DNA of 12,060 bases from CAZSIA01 sp045126355 (GTDB lineage: Bacteria > Bacillota_I > Bacilli_A > Acholeplasmatales > Anaeroplasmataceae): positions 1-12,060 of the forward strand of contig JBGVOE010000028.1 of NCBI GenBank assembly GCA_045126355.1, written 5' to 3'. Below the pieces are notes generated by a model that was not told where the DNA came from, did no database searches, and worked only from the letters and a program-made list of their open reading frames with translations. A program made the position numbers and the translations under genes. Positions 7,492-12,060 of the stretch are shown piece by piece (the stretch's first letter is position 1; the number at the start of each line of letters is the position of its first letter).

Positions 7492-7514
7492 AATAAATAC
7501 TTCCCTTCTTAAAA

Positions 7515-7937
7515 TTATAATAAAACATTTTCTTTAACTTCAATTAATAGTGTATTACCAACACTTACTTTCTTTTTAAAAATTCCCTTTACTGTATAAG
7601 GCGTATAAAAAGAAACCTCTAATCCATTTGATAAAAATACATAAGTTTTAATTACATCAGTTAAACTACCTTCAGATAAACACACTTTACTACTATAAGA
7701 AAATACTGCATGATTAAATGATTCATTTTTAAGTTTCTCAACAACAAAATCATAAGCTCTATCTACGTCAGTACTTCCATCTTGTGATTGTAGTGATATA
7801 AGTTGATTAGAATCAAGTACCATCATAGGCATTAAATAACGATCTTTTTTTAAAATAGAAACAGTTGCCTTAATGTGACTATTTAGTAAATCCATTATTA
7901 CATATTGAATCAAACTATCTAATTCGCTAAAATCCAT
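7515..7937 (-). CDS. Uncharacterised 140-residue protein, first gene of orphan operon
   Basis: 140 residues that I do not recognise. The sequence suggests a mixed alpha/beta domain: DFSELDSLIQYVIMDLLNSHI helix, strands RYLMPMMVLDS and HAVFSYSSKVCLSEG, a helix VDRAYDFVVEKLKN, and C-terminal strands LEVSFYTPY and GNTLLIEVKENVLL. There is no signal peptide or membrane span. Start choice: AAGGTGG (7943-7949) leaves 5 bases to the ATG at 7937; a second ATG at 7940 leaves only 2, and the in-frame GTG at 7946 lies inside the ribosome site. The promoter 20 bases upstream confirms that this is the head of the four-gene unit. Confidence 0.65.
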   Translation of the reverse strand: MDFSELDSLIQYVIMDLLNSHIKATVSILKKDRYLMPMMVLDSNQLISLQSQDGSTDVDRAYDFVVEKLKNESFNHAVFSYSSKVCLSEGSLTDVIKTYVFLSNGLEVSFYTPYTVKGIFKKKVSVGNTLLIEVKENVLL

Positions 7938-7957
7938 CATAACCACCTTTAATATTT

Positions 7958-7986
7958 ATTATATAAAATATAGGAATAAACTTCAA
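7958..7986 (-). promoter_or_regulatory. Sigma-A promoter of the four-gene orphan operon
   Basis: -35 TTGAAG (7981-7986), exactly 17 bp, perfect -10 TATAAT (7958-7963), minus strand. The next element downstream is AAGGTGG and the ATG of the 140-residue protein. No further convincing promoter is seen before the terminator at 4982-5012. Confidence 0.78.
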
Positions 7987-8095
7987 TTAATTAAGATATT
8001 TTTCTTTTTTTATATCTTGAAATATTTATGTTATAATCTCATCTTTATTTTCATAAAAACGGCTTAATTATAACGTTTTTCTTTAAAATATAAAT

Positions 8096-8130
8096 AAAAA
8101 AATATTGTGAATTTTAAACTCACAATATTT
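8096..8130 (-). terminator. Intrinsic terminator of the acyltransferase gene
   Basis: Minus strand: 11-bp stem AAATATTGTGA/TCACAATATTT (8120-8130 with 8100-8110), 9-base loop, followed by T-rich sequence. It starts 5 bases after the stop codon. The core TATTGTGA stem is shared with two other terminators in the window. Confidence 0.9.
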
Positions 8131-8135
8131 CTTTA

Positions 8136-9344
8136 TTACTTCTTAATTAAATTATAAGATTTATTAATGATTTTTAAAATATTTACAAAAATTGTAACAT
8201 TATAAGGATCATTAAATTTTAAACGATAAATATCTTGACCATCTTGAATCTCTAAATACTCGCCTGGAATAAATGGTAGAGTCGGGTAAGTTGAGGTATG
8301 GAATGAGTGGAGTATCTCTTCACCATTAATAATACCTTTTAAGATTATATTGTCTTTATTAATACTAACATTTCCCTTTCCTACTTCTTCATATTTATGT
8401 TTTTTATAATTGATTGTAGAAATAGTTACACTATCTTCATATTGATAATTTGGATTATTTAATAATTCAGCCTCTAAGTTTTTAATAATGTCCATAGACC
8501 AAGCAGATGGTGTGTCAAAAATTACCTCATCACCATTTAATAATCCATAATTATCAGCTTCTACCGTATAGCCACAACACATACATTTTAGTTTTGTTTC
8601 CCCTTCTGATTTTATTGATTTAACTGTTTTACATTTTGGACATTGATATAAAACATATTCTAATCCCACAACGTTATTTCCATTTTTATAACTAATCATA
8701 TTTCTCTTTTGATTTTCATATGAATCAAAATCAATATTTTTACGAACTAATTCAAATAATTCTTCATTAGATATAGTAGCTAGTTCTTCTTTAGAAATAA
8801 GTTTAAATATATCAACTGTTATTTTACCTTTTCTTCTAACTTTTGACCATTTAGGTTGTGTTAAATAACTACCTTCTGTATAACAAACATAAACATCTGT
8901 ATTTAATAATTTTAACAGTTTCGCTGTTGATGTACCAGGGTCAGTAGACAGACCGTTTTCACTCATTAATCCTACAGGATATACTCCTAAAGGCATATTA
9001 TTATCAATTGCTCTTTTAATTTTTCTAATATCAGCTGGTGTTGTTTGAAATTGTTGTTTAGGAATAACTTGAATCATATCCATCAGTGGTTTAATAGAAA
9101 TAGTTTGATAAAAAGAATTACTAATAACTAAATGCATTCTTCTTTTTGAAGCAATTGCTAAATTGATAAAATCGATTTTTGATTCATGATTAGCTAATAC
9201 TATATATGAACCCTTAACACCTTTAATTTCATTTCGTATAATCTTTGTATTAAATATAAATTTACCTATCGCCTTACAGATAAGACGATAAATAAAATAA
9301 ATTACCGCATTAGGTTTTTTATAATTATTTTGAGTTTTTTTCAA
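8136..9344 (-). CDS. PlsC-like (1-acylglycerol-3-phosphate) acyltransferase with inserted zinc ribbon
   Basis: 402 residues from a TTG start. The N-terminal half has the LPLAT/PlsC fold: hydrophobic helix (12-30), NHESKID (52-58) giving the catalytic His53 and Asp58 of HX4D, and VYPVGLMSENG (121-131) at the place of the FPEGTRS substrate motif, where the usual Glu is Val124. Residues 228-265 are a zinc ribbon (Cys235, Cys238, Cys254, Cys257). The C-terminal part (270-400) is beta-rich and unrecognised. Typical PlsC is about 200-250 residues, so the ribbon and tail are extra. The likely role is acyl transfer in membrane lipid synthesis, but the changed motif III leaves the acceptor uncertain. 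Start: a TAG lies in frame just upstream, so TTG is the only candidate; GGATGTG lies 8 bases before it. It follows the MarR-type gene by 71 bases with no terminator between them, so cotranscription is likely. Confidence 0.85.
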   Translation of the reverse strand: MKKTQNNYKKPNAVIYFIYRLICKAIGKFIFNTKIIRNEIKGVKGSYIVLANHESKIDFINLAIASKRRMHLVISNSFYQTISIKPLMDMIQVIPKQQFQTTPADIRKIKRAIDNNMPLGVYPVGLMSENGLSTDPGTSTAKLLKLLNTDVYVCYTEGSYLTQPKWSKVRRKGKITVDIFKLISKEELATISNEELFELVRKNIDFDSYENQKRNMISYKNGNNVVGLEYVLYQCPKCKTVKSIKSEGETKLKCMCCGYTVEADNYGLLNGDEVIFDTPSAWSMDIIKNLEAELLNNPNYQYEDSVTISTINYKKHKYEEVGKGNVSINKDNIILKGIINGEEILHSFHTSTYPTLPFIPGEYLEIQDGQDIYRLKFNDPYNVTIFVNILKIINKSYNLIKK

Positions 9345-9403
9345 TTTGAAAACACATCCCTACATAATATATATATTAAAAATATAATAATTATTTAAAT
9401 TTA

Positions 9404-9415
9404 ATTTAATTACAA
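9404..9415. promoter_or_regulatory. Second MarR operator-like site before the acyltransferase gene
   Basis: ATTTAATTACAA matches the core TTGTAATTACAA of the palindrome at 9899-9912 at 10 of 12 positions; the right half is intact and the left half degenerate. It sits directly after the marR stop codon, about 60 bases before the acyltransferase start. In such AT-rich DNA a chance match is possible. I could not settle on a promoter here. Confidence 0.35.
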
Positions 9416-9883
9416 TTATTCTTCTTTTTTCAAATTACGTGAGTCATACTCTTCACATAAAGAATTTAAGCGATCATTAATAATATTTAAGCCTTGATAC
9501 ATAATCTTAAGATGTTCTGGGCTTAGTCCTTCATTAACATAACTTAAGATTTCGTTCACTCTTAAACTTATATCTTTACCAATCTTATAACCAGTATATG
9601 TTAATTCAATATAGCGTTGATATTTTTTATTTGATTTAGTATTAATTGTTAAATAATTATGTTCTTCTAAATATTTTAAAGCTCTAGAAATATTAGCTTT
9701 ATCTTCACGACATAATTCACATAATTGTTTCGCAGTTAAAGAACCGTATTTATAAATATAATAAATACAAGAAAGATGAGAACTTTTTAGATTATGTTCT
9801 GCCATTTCTTCTGCCTTTAAGCGATAAATACATCTATTTAAATTTGAAACTAAAACTGTAAATTCTTGAAATCTTTCTTCCAT
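9416..9883 (-). CDS. MarR-family transcriptional regulator
   Basis: 155 residues, the usual MarR length. An N-terminal dimerisation helix (5-30) is followed by a winged helix: SSHLSCIYYIYKYGSLTAKQLCE (34-56), recognition helix DKANISRALKYLEEHNYL (61-78), the beta wing NTKSNKKYQRYIELT (81-95), and C-terminal dimer helices to 150. The ATG is preceded by GGAGG at good spacing. The gene has a consensus promoter whose start region is covered by a perfect palindrome, so autorepression is likely. The next gene is a PlsC-like acyltransferase; in Bacillota, MarR-type FabT controls fatty-acid genes, so a lipid-responsive role is plausible but not shown. Two Cys close together (Cys55, Cys58) precede the recognition helix and could sense redox or metal; this is speculative. 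Confidence 0.9.
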   Translation of the reverse strand: MEERFQEFTVLVSNLNRCIYRLKAEEMAEHNLKSSHLSCIYYIYKYGSLTAKQLCELCREDKANISRALKYLEEHNYLTINTKSNKKYQRYIELTYTGYKIGKDISLRVNEILSYVNEGLSPEHLKIMYQGLNIINDRLNSLCEEYDSRNLKKEE

Positions 9884-9898
9884 AATGCCTCCGAATTT

Positions 9899-9912
9899 GT
9901 TGTAATTACAAC
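9899..9912. promoter_or_regulatory. Probable MarR operator (perfect 14-bp palindrome)
   Basis: GTTGTAATTACAAC is a perfect inverted repeat. It starts 5 bp downstream of the -10 box and spans the expected transcription start of the MarR-type gene, ending 15 bases before its ATG. This is the classic position for an autorepressor site. Confidence 0.7.
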
Positions 9913-9916
9913 TATT

Positions 9917-9945
9917 ATTATATAGATATTACTACTAATTGTCAA
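9917..9945 (-). promoter_or_regulatory. Consensus sigma-A promoter of the MarR-acyltransferase unit
   Basis: -35 TTGACA (9940-9945), exactly 17 bp, -10 TATAAT (9917-9922): both hexamers are perfect. Such a strong promoter would be expected to need the repressor site that follows it. Confidence 0.88.
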
Positions 9946-9963
9946 TATTTTGAAGAAGTCAAG

Positions 9964-9994
9964 AAAAAATACTGTGACAATAAATATCACAGTA
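9964..9994 (-). terminator. Intrinsic terminator of the metallophosphoesterase gene
   Basis: Minus strand: stem TACTGTGA/TCACAGTA (9987-9994 with 9970-9977), 9-base loop, then six T (9964-9969). It lies 9 bases after the stop codon. One compensated base pair (C-G for T-A) separates its stem from those at 4982-5012 and 8096-8130. Confidence 0.9.
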
Positions 9995-10003
9995 CTCATT
10001 TAT

Positions 10004-11557
10004 TTATGAAACCTTTTTATAAATATAGATTTGACATGGATTTGAACTATAACCGTTAATTAATCCTCTATTATTATAATTTAAATAATATCCATCTGAA
10101 TAAAATGTAAATACATTACTACCGTTAATAGTAAATAAACTTCCTTCTTCTAACAGTGTAGCTGTTACTGAGTAATTATCTGTTTGAGTTAACTTCAAAT
10201 ATAAATCATTACTTCCGATTAACCATTTATCATTTTCTTTTTTAATTGTCCATAATTTATCCTTATAATTTCCTACAACTTCATTAGCCTTTACATCCAT
10301 AATTCCTTCAATATTCAAACCAATTCTAATAGAATTACTACTATTAGCCTTCTCCACTACTTCAGGTAAAATAATGAAATCACTATCAGCGTGATAGATA
10401 AGTAAATAATCGTTTGCGTCAGTAAGTTCATCTAAAGAATTAATTCTTATATATGTTTGTCCATCTTCTTTATTATTTTCAATAATATCTATTTCGCTTT
10501 TATCGATGTTCGTATTAATTTTAACCTCTTGAGGTGAAGAATAAACTTTAGTATTTGGTTCATATTGTGTTTCATTTTTATAAGAATTTCTTACACCACA
10601 AGATTTTAAATTATGTTTACCATCTTTACTATATCTATTAATAACAATTCTGTCACTATAAATATCAAATACAGTCATTGTTAAGGAAGTATCTGCACCT
10701 TCATTAACATCTCTGTAATAACCAATATATCCAGCATTCATATAAGTAAAATTAAGTTTATGAGAACTAAATTTATATTTATCATTATCAGCAATTAAAA
10801 TATCATCACCTTTAGCTAAATAGATACTAGCTCCACCTAAGTAATCATCCCATCCATTTGAGTGGTTATGACCAAATAAATAGATAATATTAAGTCCTTT
10901 TTCTCCTGCTTCATTTAGTACGTCAAATATATATTTAGCATATTGTCCATCGCCATCATTATAAGTTCTCATATTATAATTTAAACCTAAGTGCGATAAG
11001 ATAAATATTGGTTTAGTATAATTTTCTTCTAACTTTTCATTTAAATATTTTTGAAGGTTATATCCTAGATTTTTAACAATAGCTTCATTATTGTTATACC
11101 ACATATATTCATCTTCATTAATAATAAAAACTCCAAATTTATCATCTTTAGGATCATTATCTCCACCAGGATTTAAGCCATCTTCTCCAGGGACTAATTC
11201 ATCGTGATTACCTTGAACAAAATACATGTTATCTCTATTTACATAATATTCCATTGCATTTTTAAATAATTCAATTCCATTTCGACTATCATTAAATTCA
11301 TAGTCATAATCACCACACGCAAAGAAAGCGTCAGCTGAATCTATTCCATCTTCTTCAATCATCGCCATTACTTCTAATAAATTTTCTTCTGAATTTAAAT
11401 GTCCGCGTTCTCCTTGAAAATCAGAGGAAGCTATAACTCTACTAAATTCTTCTTTTACTTCTGTTTTATTATTAGTAGTGGTAGGATCAACTTCATTACC
11501 ACAAGCTGATAAAAGTGTTATAAAGATAATTAAAATTAATAATAATATCTTCTTCAT
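10004..11557 (-). CDS. Secreted lipoprotein with calcineurin-like metallophosphoesterase domain
   Basis: 517 residues. A type II signal peptide (MKKILLLILIIFITLLSACG) with lipobox LSAC puts the mature protein on the outer face of the membrane, lipidated at Cys19. Residues 38-310 are a metallophosphoesterase: SSDFQ (44-48), CGDYD (81-85), GNHDE (116-120), SHLG (188-191) and GHNH (229-232) supply the two-metal site. The first motif is DxQ instead of the usual DxH (Gln48). Residues 345-517 are beta-rich, with WTIKKENDKWLIGSND and LFTINGSNVFTFYSDGYYLNYNN resembling surface accessory domains of gut Bacillota, probably for binding. The substrate is unknown; extracellular phosphate esters or nucleotides are reasonable. 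The ATG follows AGGAAAGG. A TATAAT at 11607-11612 could be a -10 box, but no -35 fits, as that position falls in the transposon end. Terminator at 9964-9994; probably a single-gene unit. Confidence 0.9.
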   Translation of the reverse strand: MKKILLLILIIFITLLSACGNEVDPTTTNNKTEVKEEFSRVIASSDFQGERGHLNSEENLLEVMAMIEEDGIDSADAFFACGDYDYEFNDSRNGIELFKNAMEYYVNRDNMYFVQGNHDELVPGEDGLNPGGDNDPKDDKFGVFIINEDEYMWYNNNEAIVKNLGYNLQKYLNEKLEENYTKPIFILSHLGLNYNMRTYNDGDGQYAKYIFDVLNEAGEKGLNIIYLFGHNHSNGWDDYLGGASIYLAKGDDILIADNDKYKFSSHKLNFTYMNAGYIGYYRDVNEGADTSLTMTVFDIYSDRIVINRYSKDGKHNLKSCGVRNSYKNETQYEPNTKVYSSPQEVKINTNIDKSEIDIIENNKEDGQTYIRINSLDELTDANDYLLIYHADSDFIILPEVVEKANSSNSIRIGLNIEGIMDVKANEVVGNYKDKLWTIKKENDKWLIGSNDLYLKLTQTDNYSVTATLLEEGSLFTINGSNVFTFYSDGYYLNYNNRGLINGYSSNPCQIYIYKKVS

Positions 11558-11617
11558 AAAAACAATCCTTTCCTATTTTAAAATACTATTTGTTATTTAA
11601 TAATTTATTATAATATT

Positions 11618-11760
11618 GTGAACTACTCACCTATTGAATAAGTGAGCTTCTAGGTGAAAACTTGCGCTTTCTACCTATAGGACAGTTCCTGCCCAATACT
11701 GCTACTATAGCTATTAGCTTCTAGTTACACAGATACATATTTTATTTGGATTACTTAATC
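11618..11760 (-). ncRNA. Candidate omega/reRNA of TnpB
   Basis: From the end of tnpB to the right end, three compact hairpins follow one another on the coding strand: GGGCAG/CTGTCC (11680-11694), TAGGT/ACCTA with an inner GAAA/TTTC (11651-11677), and the right-end hairpin (11626-11646). This is the layout of the guide RNA scaffold of TnpB nucleases, which overlaps the gene's 3' end and finishes at the element boundary; the guide would then be the flanking bases below 11618. The 5' limit given is approximate. Confidence 0.5.
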
Positions 11761-12060
11761 CCTTACACACCATATCTATTGATGTGTTTTTTTCTTGTGC
11801 GTATAATCTCATAATATTATAAGCACCACCACTATCAGCATTATACACCATATTATCTAATTTATATATTCCTCTTTTAACTCGTCCTTTTTCAACATAT
11901 TCTTTTGATACTTGAGGTGAGTTAATTGGACATTTTGATGTATTATATTCTTTTTGATAAATTAATTCTATACCTTTATTTCTAAGTTTATATTCAAGTA
12001 ATTGATAAAATTTAGCAAATGGCAATCCATGTATCTTTTGATTAGTTTCTTTACCAAAAT
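11714..12060 (-). CDS. tnpB: TnpB, RNA-guided transposon nuclease, C-terminal part
   Basis: The frame is open to the window edge, so this is a partial gene; the TTG at 12025 is internal, since codons for FGKETNQKIHG precede it in frame. About 115 residues are visible: LPFAKFYQLLEYKLRNKGI, then YNTSKC, a zinc-ribbon region with only this one of the usual four Cys (TSKCPINSPQVSKEY), the RGIYK segment, and NADSGGAYNIMRLY, which contains the third RuvC Asp and is intact. The single-Cys ribbon matches the TnpB subgroup with TSKCS-type sequence, so it need not be decay. The protein cuts DNA guided by the omega RNA encoded at its 3' end and promotes retention of the element. It ends in TAA at 11714 with an unrelated-looking tail (ICICVTRS). 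Confidence 0.88.
   Translation of the reverse strand, partial: FGKETNQKIHGLPFAKFYQLLEYKLRNKGIELIYQKEYNTSKCPINSPQVSKEYVEKGRVKRGIYKLDNMVYNADSGGAYNIMRLYAQEKNTSIDMVCKGLSNPNKICICVTRS

Larger units (their letters stand above)
11618..12060 (-). mobile_element. IS200/IS605-type element, right-end part (cut by window edge)
   Basis: The segment holds the 3' part of tnpB and a right end with a 9-bp subterminal hairpin (11626-11646, loop TGA) followed by TAGTTCAC, as in elements processed as single strands by TnpA. I place the outer boundary after TTCAC at 11618. The left end, any tnpA and the flanking target motif lie beyond 12060. No inverted terminal repeats or target duplication are expected in this family. 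Confidence 0.75.

Noticed and set aside
7938..7946. GTG start at 7946 for the 140-residue protein
   Set aside because: It overlaps the AAGGTGG ribosome site; the ATG at 7937 has proper spacing.
9345..9403. Separate promoter for the acyltransferase gene
   Set aside because: The stretch is almost pure A/T, so many hexamers match in part, but no pair had good boxes with 16-18 bp spacing; cotranscription with marR is the simpler view.

Overview
This is a strongly AT-rich window (about 30% G+C by eye) in which every supported gene lies on the minus strand. Shine-Dalgarno sites are strong, tryptophan is TGG, and TGA is used as a genuine stop (the toxin-like gene ends in TGA inside an ATGA overlap). 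Together with the Mn2+ riboswitch, sigma-A promoters with 17-bp spacers and a lipobox lipoprotein, this suggests a low-GC Bacillota, perhaps a gut Bacilli/Erysipelotrichia-like lineage. It is not a recoded Mycoplasma. The lineage is an inference.

Layout, left to right (transcription runs right to left). (1) 1-305: the 5' ribozyme part of a group II intron, class C-like, starting directly after the T-tract of the terminator of the next gene. (2) 306-3170: a PMCA-like P-type cation ATPase with its own promoter and a yybP-ykoY (Mn2+-sensing) riboswitch that overlaps an intrinsic terminator, so the pump is probably a manganese-induced exporter. (3) 3199-4916: a two-gene operon with its own promoter. 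It encodes an Xre helix-turn-helix protein fused to a DUF3990-like ADP-ribosyltransferase-type toxin domain. A 4-bp overlapping gene follows, whose product joins a presumed antitoxin domain to a degenerate family I pyrophosphatase-like domain.

(4) 5004-7986: a compact four-gene operon with one good promoter and one terminator. It encodes a small unrecognised protein, a protein with a pRiA4b ORF3-like motif, a 90-residue orphan and a large Nudix-like protein with an N-terminal hydrophobic helix. I recognise no complete known system here; it is one of two candidates for an undescribed one. (5) 8096-9945: a MarR-type regulator followed by an atypical PlsC-like acyltransferase with an inserted zinc ribbon. 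A perfect 14-bp palindrome overlaps the predicted start of marR transcription, and a 10/12 match to its core lies before the acyltransferase gene. (6) 9964-11557: a secreted metallophosphoesterase lipoprotein. (7) 11618-12060: the right end of an IS200/IS605-type element with the C-terminal part of TnpB and a probable omega/reRNA; it runs off the window.

The window therefore combines ordinary functions (metal efflux, lipid metabolism, phosphoesterase) with accessory DNA (two different mobile elements, a toxin-antitoxin-like pair and an orphan operon). Three operons end in terminators with nearly the same stem sequence. I saw no rRNA, tRNA or CRISPR array.
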